From the NCBI GenBank assembly GCA_035506135.1, contig DATJPY010000043.1:4369-68368 (forward strand): a stretch of DNA of 64,000 nucleotides. The letters run 5' to 3'. The notes beneath the pieces are model-generated. The model saw only the letters and a program-made list of their open reading frames with translations, searched no databases and had not been told where the DNA came from. This stretch comes from DATJPY01 sp035506135. Lineage in GTDB: Bacteria; Myxococcota_A; UBA9160; PR03. A program made the position numbers and the translations under genes. Each line of letters opens with the position of its first letter. Position 1 is the first letter of the stretch. Below, one piece after another: positions 1 through 11,114 of this stretch.

Positions 1-303
1 CGACTCGCCCTCCCCGTCCTCGCCAACCGCGCCGCCGAGCAGCTCGGCGAGAAGCGCGTCGCGCACCGGCGGCGGGAACAGCACCGCGAAGACGCCGCCG
101 ATGCCGCCCTCGACCTCGAAGAAGATCCCACTGGTGCCCGCGCCGGGCGCCACGCCGCGGCTCGAGCGGCTCCGATGCACGCGCGGAACCGACATCCGGA
201 TCGGGCAGCCGAGCAGCCTCGCCAGAGCGCCCGCCGCGTGGCCGGCTCCCACGTTGACGAGCTCGCACAGGCGGTCGAGCGCGGGATCGTCGATCGCCGT
301 CAT
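1..303 (-). CDS. cheC: CheC-family CheY-P phosphatase, 3' end cut off by the window
   Basis: The 101 visible residues carry the CheC/CheX/FliY phosphatase signature [D/S]-X3-E-X2-N-X22-P exactly: D10, E14, N17 and P40, within a stretch reading ELVNVGAGHAAGAL. CheC proteins dephosphorylate CheY-P in the cytoplasm, and in some bacteria they also bind CheD. The ATG at 303 overlaps the cheA stop (ATGA), so the gene is translationally coupled to cheA as the last visible member of the operon mcp-cheW-cheY-cheA-cheC. A CheC normally has two copies of the signature; the second would lie beyond the window edge, so CheC cannot be separated from a single-motif CheX-like protein here. No CheD, CheB or CheR gene is visible. 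Confidence 0.85.
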   Translation of the reverse strand, partial: MTAIDDPALDRLCELVNVGAGHAAGALARLLGCPIRMSVPRVHRSRSSRGVAPGAGTSGIFFEVEGGIGGVFAVLFPPPVRDALLAELLGGAVGEDGEGES

Positions 304-1918
304 GGAAGCTGACCCAGGTCGAGCAGGAACACGGGGCGCCCGTCGCCCAGCACGGTGAGCCCGGCGAGCGCGCGCATGCCGGCGAGCAGCTCGGGCAGCG
401 GCTTCACGTAGATGTCCTGCTGGCCGGCCAGGCGGTCGACGCGCAGCGCGACGGGCTGGCCGCGGACCTCGGTGAGGAGCAGCGGCACCGTCTCGCCGAC
501 GGCCTGCGGCTCCCAGCCGAGCCGGTGCGCCAGGTCGAGGACCAGCACCGGCTCCTCCTCGATCAGGACGAAGGCGTCGCCTCCGCTCACCTCGATGGCG
601 GCGAGCTCGATCTCGACGATGCGCTCGACCTTCGCGATCGGCACCGCCACGATCTCGTCGCCGAGGCCGACCAGGAGCACCCGCTGCACGGCGGCGGCGA
701 TCGGCACGCGCACCCCCACCGCGGTGCCGACACCGATCTGCGACGACAGCGTGACCTCGCCGCCCAGCGATTCGACGGTGGCGCGCACCGCGTCCATGCC
801 GACGCCGCGACCCGAGATCTCCGACACGCGCCGCGCGGTCGAGAGGCCGGGACGGAACACGAGCTGCACCACCTCCTCGGGGGGCAGGTCGTCGGCCAGA
901 TCCGCGTGGACCAGGCCCTCGGCCACGGCGCGCGCGCGCACCGCGTCGAGGTCGATGCCGCCCCCGTCGTCGCGCACGCACAGATGGATCGAGTCCTTCT
1001 CGCGGGTGGCCTCGATCAGGAGCCGCCCCACCTCCGGCTTGCCGGCGGCGCGCCGCTGCTCGGGCGGCTCCAAGCCGTGGTCGACCGCGTTGCGCACCAG
1101 GTGCACCAGCGGGTCGTAGAGGCGGTCGAGGATCGAGCGGTCGAGCTCGAGCTCGGCGCCGCGCAGCTCGACCTCCACCCGCTTTCCGCCGCGCGACGCC
1201 ACCTCGCGCGCGAGCCGCGGCAGGTTCTCCATGATGCGCAGGAGCGGCGTCGTCCGCAGGTCGAGCGCGCGGCGCTTGAGCTCGCCGACCACGCGGTCCA
1301 TCTGGTCGAACCCGCGCGCCAGCCGCGCGTCCTGCCCGAACCCCGTCGACACCGCGGCGGTTCGGAGCTGGCTGGTGGTGAGGATCACCTCGCCCACCGA
1401 GGAGAGGAAGCGGTCGAGGGTCTGGTTCGGAACGCGCACCGAGGGCGGCGGCGGCGGCACGGCCGGACGCGCGCCCTCTCCGCCGGCTACCGCGCTCCCC
1501 GCGCCGGCTGCGGCCTCACTTTTTTTGCGGGCTCTGGCTCGGGGGCCCCCGCTGCGGCGAGCGCCGCGACGAGCTCGGGAGCAGGTGGCGGGGCAGCCCC
1601 GGTCTCGCGTACCGCGGCCACCATCACCTCCAAGCCCTCGAGGCAGCGGAACAGGAGCGTCACGCCGCCAGCCTCGTCGATGCCGCCGCCGGCGCGCCAG
1701 CGGCCGAGGCGGTCCTCCAGGCGATGGGCGAGATCGCTCAGCGCGTCGTAGCCGAGCGAGGCGGCCATGCCCTTCAGCGAGTGCACCAGGCGGAACACCA
1801 GGTCGAGCGCCTCGCCGGCGCGCGGGTCCTTCTCGAGCTCGAGCAGCGCGCGGCCGATCTCGCCGAGGTGCTCGGTGGCCTCCTCGAGGAAGAGGTTCCG
1901 GTACTTGACCGGATCCAC
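300..1918 (-). CDS. cheA: CheA histidine kinase lacking P2, read in two frames joined at an A7 run
   Basis: The first frame starts at GTG 1918, preceded by AAGGAG. It encodes an HPt domain with phospho-acceptor H46 in the motif LVHSLKGMAASLG, and stops at 1487-1489. The second frame carries the dimerisation helices, the ATPase (N box HLVRNAVDHGLE, DDGGGID, GRGVGMD) and the CheW-like P5 domain, and ends at 300. Its only nearby start is a GTG at 1460 with no Shine-Dalgarno, and it stays open upstream through the A7 run at 1520-1526. Re-reading one A there (-1) joins HPt codons GCA AAA AAA to AGT GAG and gives one protein of about 539 residues, a plausible CheA without a P2 domain. Three explanations remain: programmed frameshifting or transcript slippage, a real mutation, or a one-base sequencing error. 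Confidence 0.85.
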
Positions 1919-2289
1919 TAGCGCTCCTTCTCGGCGACCTTGCGCAGCGTGGCGATCACCGCCTCCGGCTTGAACGGCTTCACGATGTAGTCGGAGGCGC
2001 CGGCCTGCAGCGCCTCCATCACCAGCGCCTCCTGCCCGAGCGCGCTCACCATCGCGATGCGCGCGCCGGGGTCGAGCGCGAGGATCTCGCGCACCGCGTC
2101 GATGCCCGACCGCTTGGGCATCACGATGTCCATCGTGACGACGTCCGGCCGCAGCTTCGCGAACTCCTCGACGACGGAGCGCCCGTCCGCCGCCTCCCCC
2201 ACCACCTCGAACCCCTCGGGCTCGATGATCTCGCGGATCAGCTGCCGCATGAAGCGCGCATCATCCGCGACCAGGACCCGCACCGGCAT
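1918..2289 (-). CDS. cheY: CheY-like single-domain response regulator
   Basis: This is a 123-residue stand-alone receiver domain. It has the acidic pair in VADDARFM, phospho-acceptor Asp in VVTMDIVMP, the Ser switch residue in MVSALG and the Lys in YIVKPFKP. Phosphorylated by CheA, it would carry the signal to a motor or other effector. I chose the ATG at 2289, which follows GGAGG by seven bases; the open frame continues upstream but that part resembles nothing. The stop TAG shares its last base with the GTG start of cheA. It lies between cheW and cheA in a tight minus-strand operon. Confidence 0.93.
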   Translation of the reverse strand: MPVRVLVADDARFMRQLIREIIEPEGFEVVGEAADGRSVVEEFAKLRPDVVTMDIVMPKRSGIDAVREILALDPGARIAMVSALGQEALVMEALQAGASDYIVKPFKPEAVIATLRKVAEKER

Positions 2290-2315
2290 GCTCGTTCCTC
2301 CCCAGGGACCCGGCG

Positions 2316-2780
2316 CTAGCGCGCTCCGGGGCCCGCCAATCTTCCCTCGATCCAATCGGATGCCCGCGACAGCACGCGGCGGCCGTCGAGCACCGAGACG
2401 ATGCGGCCGCGCAGCGGCAGGCGCTCGACCACCAGGCCGTCTCCCTGCGGCGGCGTCCCGGCCGGCGCGTCGGCCAGCCCCACGACGCGGTCCACCGGCA
2501 CGCCGAGGCGCCCGGTCGCCGCGCCTGGCGCCGCGAGCACCAACACGTTCTCCGCGGCCGCGAGCGCGGGCCCCACGGGATCGAACAACGCCTCGCGCGA
2601 GAGCACGGGGAGCGCGTCACCGTGGTGGTTCACGACACCCGCGAGACGTCGGGGCAGGCCCGGCACGCCGGACCACACGCCGTGGTCGGTGACCTCGATC
2701 ACGTCGGCGATCGAGATCGCATAGGGGCTGCCGCCGACCTCGAACAGGATCAGCCGGCGCTCGTCGAGCGGCGCGCTCAT
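2316..2780 (-). CDS. cheW: CheW-like coupling protein
   Basis: The 154 residues form one CheW (SH3-like beta) domain. The start, LILFEVGGSPYAISIADVIEV, and the central LAGVVNHHGDALPVLS are typical of CheW scaffolds that link receptors to the CheA P5 domain. The ATG overlaps the stop codon of the upstream receptor gene (ATGA), so receptor and coupler are translationally coupled. Nothing suggests a fused receiver, so CheW fits better than CheV. A short 26-base gap separates it from cheY. Confidence 0.9.
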   Translation of the reverse strand: MSAPLDERRLILFEVGGSPYAISIADVIEVTDHGVWSGVPGLPRRLAGVVNHHGDALPVLSREALFDPVGPALAAAENVLVLAAPGAATGRLGVPVDRVVGLADAPAGTPPQGDGLVVERLPLRGRIVSVLDGRRVLSRASDWIEGRLAGPGAR

Positions 2781-4066
2781 GCGGCGTCCTCCGGCGGGGC
2801 CGCCGCCGCGGGCTCGTCGGTCCGGAAGCGCCGGAGCAGCGCGCGCACCTCGTGGGCGCCCTCCGTCAGCAGCTGCGCCGACGCGGCGGTCTCGCCGAGC
2901 GCGGCGAGCTGCTCGCGGATCGCCTCCGAGACCTCGCGGATCGCCGTCATGTTGGTCACCGCCACCCGCGCGATCTCGTCGACCGAGCCCACCATGCGCT
3001 CGGCGTCGCGCGCCTGGGCGTCGGCCTCGCCGAAGATCTCTTCGGCGCGCGAGGCGGCCTCCGAGACGGCGGCCTGGATCTGCTCGAGCGAGTGCGCGAT
3101 GGTGTTCACGTCGTCGCGGCCCTCGGCGATGACCTGGCTCGACTGACGCATCTCGTCGGCCACCTCGCCGGTCTCGGTCTGGATCTCGTGCACGAGCTTC
3201 GAGATCTCCTCGGCGCTGCGGCCCGCGCTCTCGGCGAGCTTGCGGATCTCGTCGGCGACCACCGAGAAGCCGCGCCCAGCCTCACCCGCCCGCGCCGCCT
3301 CGATCGACGCGTTGAGCGAGAGCAGGTTCGTGCGCTGCGCGACGCTGTGGATCATCTCGGTGATCTGGTGGACGTGGCGCGTCTTCGCCTCCAGCCGGAA
3401 GACCTGACCGCCCGCCTCCTCCACCCGCTGGAACACCGTCCGCATCTTCTCGAGCGCGAGCCGCGACACGTCGACGCCCGAGTTGGCCTTCTGGCTCGCC
3501 TCCGCCGAGAAGCCGAACGCCTCACGCGCGCGCCCGGCGTTGACCTCGATCACCTGCGCGATGTCGTGGATCAGGCGCATCGCGCCCTCGAGCAGCTGCT
3601 GCTGGTGCGCGACGCCCTTGGCGACGCCCTCGACGGTGTCGGCGATCTCCTCGTGACCAGCGCGGCTCTCCCGCGTCGACCGCGACAGGTCCTGCGCCGC
3701 CGACGAGACGCGCTCGGCGATGTGCTGCACGTGCTCGACCAACTCGCGCAGCCCGCGCAGCATGCCCTGCACGCTCTCGGCCAGCTCGTCGGTCTCGTCC
3801 GGGAAGCTCGCGGCGCGCGGGGTCGGTCCGGCGCGAAGGTCGCCGGCGCGGATGCGCTCCGTGACACCGCGCAGCGACTCGAACTTGCGCTGGAAGTGGC
3901 GCGACAGGACGGCGCCCAGCGAGCCGCCGACGCCGAGCGCAACGAAGACCGTGACCCAGGGCGCCACCGCGAGGCCGGCACCCTCGACCGCGTGCGGAAA
4001 CACCACCACGGCGGCGGCGACCGCCAGTGAGCGCAACACGAGCTTGTGCGAGAGCGCCACGCGCAC
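2777..4066 (-). CDS. methyl-accepting chemotaxis protein without a periplasmic sensor
   Basis: This protein of about 429 residues begins with two closely spaced hydrophobic segments (roughly residues 8-45), separated by only a few residues, so there is essentially no periplasmic ligand-binding domain. A HAMP-like linker (residues about 50-100) and a long coiled coil follow, leading to the conserved receptor tip RTNLLSLNASIEAARAGEAG and RGFSVVADEIRKLAE. It should form the signalling array with the adjacent CheW and CheA. The start is ambiguous: GTG at 4066 or 4060, neither with a clear Shine-Dalgarno. Input may come from the membrane, redox state or a partner protein. No methyltransferase or methylesterase gene is in view, so adaptation may be encoded elsewhere. 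Confidence 0.9.
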   Translation of the reverse strand: MRVALSHKLVLRSLAVAAAVVVFPHAVEGAGLAVAPWVTVFVALGVGGSLGAVLSRHFQRKFESLRGVTERIRAGDLRAGPTPRAASFPDETDELAESVQGMLRGLRELVEHVQHIAERVSSAAQDLSRSTRESRAGHEEIADTVEGVAKGVAHQQQLLEGAMRLIHDIAQVIEVNAGRAREAFGFSAEASQKANSGVDVSRLALEKMRTVFQRVEEAGGQVFRLEAKTRHVHQITEMIHSVAQRTNLLSLNASIEAARAGEAGRGFSVVADEIRKLAESAGRSAEEISKLVHEIQTETGEVADEMRQSSQVIAEGRDDVNTIAHSLEQIQAAVSEAASRAEEIFGEADAQARDAERMVGSVDEIARVAVTNMTAIREVSEAIREQLAALGETAASAQLLTEGAHEVRALLRRFRTDEPAAAAPPEDAA

Positions 4067-4134
4067 GCAGGAGGTATCGGTCCGGCCGGGGCGCGTCTTG
4101 ATCGGGGGGCGGCCGCCAGCGCCCGGCGCAGCGG

Positions 4135-5067
4135 CTAGAAGTGGACCCAGCCCGTCCCGATCGAGGTGGGAACCCCGCGCAGGCCGCGGCGAGCGGTGAC
4201 GCGGCCGATCTCGGTGACGCGCAGGCCGAGGCCGCGCCGCAGCGCCGCGGTCGTGGGGCCGCCTGGCCGGATCGTGAAGACGAGCTCGTAGTCCTCTCCG
4301 CCCGTCGCTGCGAGGCGCACGGGGTCGAGGCCGAGGCGCCGGCACGCGGCGTCGAAGCCGCGCGCGCGGGGCAGCTTCGAGACGTCGAGATCGGCGCCCA
4401 CCCGCGAGGCGCGCAGCAGGTGTCCGAGGTCCGCGAGGAGGCCGTCCGAGACGTCGATGCAGCCGCCGACGCCGCGCAGTCGGGTGAGCGCGCGGCCGGC
4501 GGCCAGGCGCGGCTGGGGCGCATCGGACCGGGTCGTACCGCGCGCGACCGCCAGCCCCCCCTCCCCGAGCGTCCCGGTCACGCAGATGCGATCGCCGGCG
4601 CGCGCGCGATCGCGCGTCAGCGCCCGCCCGCGCGGGACGCCGCCGAGCGCAGCGAGCGTCAGCGAGGTCTCGCTCGCTCGCGTCACGTTGCCCCCGACGA
4701 GCGGCGCGCCGAAGCGGCGCGCTGCATCGAGGATTCCCCGCACCACGCCGTCGACGCGCACCAACGGCAGCGCGGGCGGCGCCGCCAGCGCCAACGTGAC
4801 GCCGAGTGGGCGCGCGCCCATCGCCGCGAGGTCCGAGAGCGCCGCCGCCATCGCGCGGGCGCCGAGGTGCCGCGGCGACTCGCGCTCCCAGCGGAAGTGC
4901 ACGCCCTCGACCAGCGCGTCCGTCGTCAGGACGGCGTCCTCGCCGGTCCGGAGCCGCAGCACGGCCGCGTCGTCGCCGATGCCGACCACCGCGCCGACGC
5001 CCGATCGCGCCGCCGCCCGCGCGATGCGCTCGATCAGCCCGAACTCCCCGAGATCGCGGAGCCGCAC
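4135..5067 (-). CDS. thiL: thiamine-monophosphate kinase
   Basis: ThiL phosphorylates thiamine monophosphate with ATP to give thiamine diphosphate, the last step of cofactor synthesis. The 310 residues show the family hallmarks: GEFGLIERI near the start, GIGDDAAVL, TTDALVEGVHF, the glycine-rich LVGGNVTRA, CIDVSDGLLADL and the near C-terminal GGEDYELVF. I start at GTG 5067 because an upstream in-frame ATG at 5121 lies inside a dispersed repeat, and the residues it would add resemble no ThiL. The gene is minus-strand, downstream of lon and upstream of the chemosensory genes; no thiamine-pathway neighbour is present. Confidence 0.92.
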   Translation of the reverse strand: MRLRDLGEFGLIERIARAAARSGVGAVVGIGDDAAVLRLRTGEDAVLTTDALVEGVHFRWERESPRHLGARAMAAALSDLAAMGARPLGVTLALAAPPALPLVRVDGVVRGILDAARRFGAPLVGGNVTRASETSLTLAALGGVPRGRALTRDRARAGDRICVTGTLGEGGLAVARGTTRSDAPQPRLAAGRALTRLRGVGGCIDVSDGLLADLGHLLRASRVGADLDVSKLPRARGFDAACRRLGLDPVRLAATGGEDYELVFTIRPGGPTTAALRRGLGLRVTEIGRVTARRGLRGVPTSIGTGWVHF

Positions 5068-5094
5068 GGACGAAGCGTAGACACGCCGTCGCGC

Positions 5095-5235
5095 CCGAGG
5101 CAACCGGATCGCCTGGATCATCCCCGCAAGCGCCCGCGGAGCGGGCGCGCGCAGCGAGCCGCAGGCGAGCGAAGTCCATGAGGACGTGCTGCAGCTCAGC
5201 TACCCAATCGGCCGAAGGCCGATTCGCGCTGCGAG
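5095..5235 (+). repeat. dispersed hairpin repeat, copy 1
   Basis: This intergenic block between lon and thiL contains two perfect hairpins. GCGCCCGC pairs with GCGGGCGC around a GGA loop (about 5128-5146), and ATCGGCC pairs with GGCCGAT around GAA near the end. Between them lie the conserved segment GCGCAGCGAGCCGCAGG, then GCGAGCGAAGTC and CTGCAGCTCAGC. Nearly the whole block recurs on the opposite strand at 27.2-27.4 kb, and the first half recurs at 15.57 kb. The lon stop codon abuts the right edge. Confidence 0.8.
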
Positions 5236-7653
<2,418 letters not shown>

Positions 7654-7727
7654 CGCGATGCGTTTCGACCTGCGCGGCGCATCACTTGAGGTGCGGCGCG
7701 CGCCGGCTTCCAGTACTTGATGGCCCG

Positions 7728-8315
7728 GTGCGCGCCCCGTCCCCGCCCGTTCCCTTGCGCTGGCCCGGCCTGAGCCTGCCGCGCTGGGTGCCCGCGCTCC
7801 TCCGCGCGCATCCGGCGCCGCTGCGCGGCGCCGAGGCGCGCATGCGGCTCGCGATCGCGCTCGCGCGCGAGAACGCGGCGCGCGGCGGCGGAGGTCCCTT
7901 CGGCGCGGCGGTGGTCGAGCGCGCCAGCGGGCGGCTCGTGGCGGCCGGCGTGAACCTGGTCGTGGCGAGCGGCTGCTCGCACGCGCACGCGGAGATGGTC
8001 GCCCTGGCGCTCGCCGAGCGGGCTCTCGGCGGCTTCGACCTCGGTGCGCCGGGGCTCCCGGCGCACGAGCTCGTCACCAGCAGCGAGCCGTGCGCGATGT
8101 GCTTCGGCGCGATTCCGTGGACGGGCGTGCGGAGCCTGGTGTGCGGCTCCCGCGCCCGCGATGCCGAGGCGATCGGCTTCGACGAGGGCCCGAAGCCGCG
8201 CGGCTGGGTCGCCTCCCTCGAGCGTCGCGGCGTCTCGGTGCAACGCGACGTGCTTCGCTCCGAAGCGCGCGAGGTCCTGCGAGCGTACGCGCGCGCGGAT
8301 GGGGTGATCTACTAG
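7728..8315 (+). CDS. CMP/dCMP-type nucleoside deaminase (guanine deaminase/TadA-like fold)
   Basis: A zinc-dependent deaminase with the metal-binding pair HAEM (H87, catalytic E89) and PCAMC (C122, C125), numbered from GTG 7728. The N-terminal part MRLAIALARENAARGGGGPFGA is characteristic of the family that includes guanine deaminase GuaD and TadA. The replacement of the TadA tRNA-binding C-terminus by a longer tail ending ARADGVIY favours a free nucleobase or nucleoside substrate, but the substrate cannot be fixed from sequence. An upstream in-frame TTG at 7686 is a possible alternative start. The gene is divergent from lon with about 75 bases between starts, so promoters must be close together. 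Confidence 0.85.
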   Translation: MRAPSPPVPLRWPGLSLPRWVPALLRAHPAPLRGAEARMRLAIALARENAARGGGGPFGAAVVERASGRLVAAGVNLVVASGCSHAHAEMVALALAERALGGFDLGAPGLPAHELVTSSEPCAMCFGAIPWTGVRSLVCGSRARDAEAIGFDEGPKPRGWVASLERRGVSVQRDVLRSEAREVLRAYARADGVIY

Positions 8316-8353
8316 CCACATCCCTCCCCGCGCCCCCCTGGCAACGGCAGCGG

Positions 8354-9229
8354 CTAGAGGGAGCGATCCTCCGCGCGGCCCACCGGGCGCAGAAGGCCTT
8401 CCTGGGCCGACGACGCGACCAGGATTCCCTCCCGGGTGTAGATCGTGCCGCGCACGAAGCCTCGGGCGCCGGCCGCCGCGGGGCTGTCCTGCGCGTACAG
8501 CAGCCACTGGTCGACCCGCGCCGGCCGGTGGAACCAGAGGGCGTGGTCGAGGCTCGCGACGAGCAGCGGCCCGAGCCTCCCGTTGCGCCCGTGCGGCAGG
8601 ACGGCGTTGTCGATCAGCGTCATGTCCGACATGTAGGCGAGCAGCCGTTGGTGCAGCGCCGGATCGTCGGGCAGCGCGCGCGGCACGCGGAACCACACCA
8701 GGTTCGCCCCCGAGCGCGGCCCGCCGCCGAAGAAGGTCGGCAGCTCCGCGTGGCGGGTGTCGATGGCGCGCGGCTGCGACACCCAGCCCCGATCCGCCTC
8801 GGGGATGCGGTCGGCATGGCGCCGGACCAGCTCCTCGCGCGCGGGCAGCGTCTCGGGGTCCGGCGCCTCGGGCATCGGCATCTGGTGCTCGTAGCCCTGC
8901 TCGGGGATCTGGAACGAGATCGAGGTGTTGAAGATCGCCTTGCCGCGCTGGCGGGCGACCACGCGGCGCGTGGTGAACGACTGGCCGTCGCGGATGCGGT
9001 CGACCGCGTACACGACCGGGAGCGACAGGTCGCCGGGCCGCAGGAAGTACCCGTGCAGCGAGTGCGCGAGCAGCCCGGGCACGGTGCGGCTCGCGGCGAC
9101 CAGCGACTGCGCCGCGACCTGCCCGCCGAACAGCCGGCCGGGCCGCCCCGCCTCGTTGAAGCCGCGGTAGAGGTCGGCGTCGATCTCCTCGACCTCGAGC
9201 ACCGCGAGGAGACGATCGAGCGGATCCAC
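8354..9229 (-). CDS. tesB: acyl-CoA thioesterase II (TesB family)
   Basis: This enzyme hydrolyses medium- and long-chain acyl-CoA to free fatty acid and CoA. The 291 residues form the usual double hot-dog fold. The N-terminal half has RLFGGQVAAQSLVAA, HSLHGYFLRPGD and QSFTTRRVVARQRG; the C-terminal half has SLDHALWFHRP, containing the active-site Asp region, and ends with TREGILVASSAQEGLLR. Length matches E. coli TesB (about 286). The start is GTG 9229. It lies nine bases after the stop of the upstream diguanylate cyclase/phosphodiesterase gene on the same strand, and convergent with the deaminase gene. Confidence 0.95.
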   Translation of the reverse strand: MDPLDRLLAVLEVEEIDADLYRGFNEAGRPGRLFGGQVAAQSLVAASRTVPGLLAHSLHGYFLRPGDLSLPVVYAVDRIRDGQSFTTRRVVARQRGKAIFNTSISFQIPEQGYEHQMPMPEAPDPETLPAREELVRRHADRIPEADRGWVSQPRAIDTRHAELPTFFGGGPRSGANLVWFRVPRALPDDPALHQRLLAYMSDMTLIDNAVLPHGRNGRLGPLLVASLDHALWFHRPARVDQWLLYAQDSPAAAGARGFVRGTIYTREGILVASSAQEGLLRPVGRAEDRSL

Positions 9230-9238
9230 TGCGCCGGG

Positions 9239-11011
9239 TTAGCACGTGCCGAGCAGATCGTCCCACGGAGCCGTCTCGGCGGCGAGCAGCACTGCGAGCT
9301 CCTCGACCGGCACGGGCTTCGAGAACAGATGGCCCTGCATCAGGGTGCAGCCGCGCTCGAGCAGGAAGCGGAGCTGCTCCTCGGTCTCGACGCCCTCCGC
9401 CATCGTCGCGAGGCCGAGTCCCCGGGCGATCGCGATCAGCCCGGTCGCAATGGTGGCGTCGGTGAGCTCGTTGGCGAGGTTGCAGACGAACGAGCGGTCG
9501 ATCTTGAGGCCGTCGGCCGGGAGCCACTTGAGCGCCGTCAGCGCGGCGTAGCCGGTGCCGAAGTCGTCGATCACCACGCCGACGCCGAGCCGGCGCAGCG
9601 CCTGCAGCGTCGCCAGCGTGGGGCCGCGCTGCTCGAGCACGCTGCTCTCGGTGATCTCGAGCTGCAGCCGTTCGGGAGCGAGGCCGGTCTCCCGCAGCGT
9701 GCGCGCCACCCACTCGGCGAACTCCGGGTCGACGAGCTGCTTGCTCGAGACGTTGACGCCGAGACGCAGCCTACCCCCGCGGTGGGCGGGCCAGCGCGCC
9801 GCCTCGGCGCAGGCGCGCGCCATCACCCACTTCCCGATGGCGGCCACCATGCCGGTCTCCTCGGCCATCGGCACGAAGACGGCCGGCGGGATCAGCCCGC
9901 GCTGGCTGTCGCGCCAGCGCAGCAGGGCCTCGGCGCCGACGATCGCGCCGCTGGTCACGTCGATCTGCGCCTGGTAGTGCAGCACGAAGCGCTCGCGCTC
10001 GATCGCCTCGCGCAGCCCGTGCTCGAGGTCGAGCCGCTCGGCCACGATCTCGTTCATGCCCTCGGTGTAGTAGGAGTAGCCGCGGCTGTGCTCCGCCTTG
10101 GCGTGATACATCGCCGTATCCGCGTTGCGGATCAGGACATCGGGGTCGCCTCCGTCGCGCGGATAGAGCGCGATCCCGATGCTGGTGCTCACGCGGTACT
10201 CGCGGTCGCCGAGCACGCACGGCTGCGCCAGCAGGCCCGCGAGCTTCTGGGCCACGCGCGCAGGATCGTGGTCGCGGCGAACGTCCTGCAGCGCGATGAG
10301 GAACTCGTCGCCTCCGAGGCGCGCCACCAGGTCGCTGGCGCGCAGCGAGCGGGTCAGCCGCTCCGCGACCACCTTCAGCAACTCGTCGCCGACGGGGTGG
10401 CCGAGCGTGTCGTTGATGCTCTTGAAGCGGTCGAGGTCGAGGAACATCACCGCGACCTGCTTCGCGTGGCGGGCCGCATAGCCGAGCGCGCGCCGGAGCT
10501 GGTCGAGGAAGGCCGCGCGATTGGCCAGGCCGGTGAGCGCGTCGTGCATCGCCAGGTAGTGCTCGCGCTGGCGGGCCATCGCGAGGTCGGTGAGGATGCG
10601 ATGCCGCTCGACCGCGTAGCGCACCGTGCGCACCACCGCGCGCTCGTCGGCCAGGTCCTTGACCAGGTAGTCCTGCGCCCCGTACCGAAGCGCGCGCACC
10701 GCGAGCGTCTCGTCGGCCTGCTTCGCCATCGCGATGATCGGCACCGTGGCGGCCGCGATGCGGGCGCGCGCGAGCGCCTCGAGCCCCTGACCCTCCTCGA
10801 GCGAGAGGTCGAGCAGCACCACCTGGAAGCGCTCGTCGCGGAGCCGCCGCAGCCCGTCCTCGACGCCGCGCGCCTGCTCGACCTGGAAGGCGACCTCGCC
10901 GGGCGCCTCGAGCAGCGTGCGCAGCTGGCGCGCATCGCCGGGGTCGTCCTCGACCAGCAGCAGGCGGATCGGCGAAGGCTCGCCGGCGGGGATCGGTGCG
11001 GGCTCGGACAC
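9239..11011 (-). CDS. response regulator with GGDEF and EAL domains (cyclic-di-GMP turnover)
   Basis: The 590-residue protein has three modules: a receiver (about 14-130; acidic pair VEDDPGD, acceptor Asp in VVLLDLSLEEG, Lys in YLVKD), a GGDEF domain with an intact RLGGDEF active site, and an EAL domain with GAEALLRW, the metal-binding VIDDFGTGY and LKIDRSF. Both catalytic signatures look intact, so it could make or break cyclic-di-GMP under control of phosphorylation. A partner histidine kinase is not adjacent; the nearest kinase is CheA, about 7 kb away. I chose GTG 11011, with GGGAG six bases upstream; the frame is open further but that part is not conserved-looking. Confidence 0.92.
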   Translation of the reverse strand: MSEPAPIPAGEPSPIRLLLVEDDPGDARQLRTLLEAPGEVAFQVEQARGVEDGLRRLRDERFQVVLLDLSLEEGQGLEALARARIAAATVPIIAMAKQADETLAVRALRYGAQDYLVKDLADERAVVRTVRYAVERHRILTDLAMARQREHYLAMHDALTGLANRAAFLDQLRRALGYAARHAKQVAVMFLDLDRFKSINDTLGHPVGDELLKVVAERLTRSLRASDLVARLGGDEFLIALQDVRRDHDPARVAQKLAGLLAQPCVLGDREYRVSTSIGIALYPRDGGDPDVLIRNADTAMYHAKAEHSRGYSYYTEGMNEIVAERLDLEHGLREAIERERFVLHYQAQIDVTSGAIVGAEALLRWRDSQRGLIPPAVFVPMAEETGMVAAIGKWVMARACAEAARWPAHRGGRLRLGVNVSSKQLVDPEFAEWVARTLRETGLAPERLQLEITESSVLEQRGPTLATLQALRRLGVGVVIDDFGTGYAALTALKWLPADGLKIDRSFVCNLANELTDATIATGLIAIARGLGLATMAEGVETEEQLRFLLERGCTLMQGHLFSKPVPVEELAVLLAAETAPWDDLLGTC

Positions 11012-11114
11012 GTCGACTCCCGGGTGCCGATGGGGTCCCGCGGGTTGCCGGCCATACGCACCGGAGCCGCGGGTCGATCGGGCGACCCGCTGGGTCATCG
11101 ACCGAACCGGCGGG

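Noticed and set aside
5068..5121. N-terminal extension of ThiL from ATG 5121
   Set aside because: The extra 18 codons run into the dispersed repeat and a similar peptide appears at the repeat copy near 27.4 kb, so they reflect the repeat rather than the enzyme.
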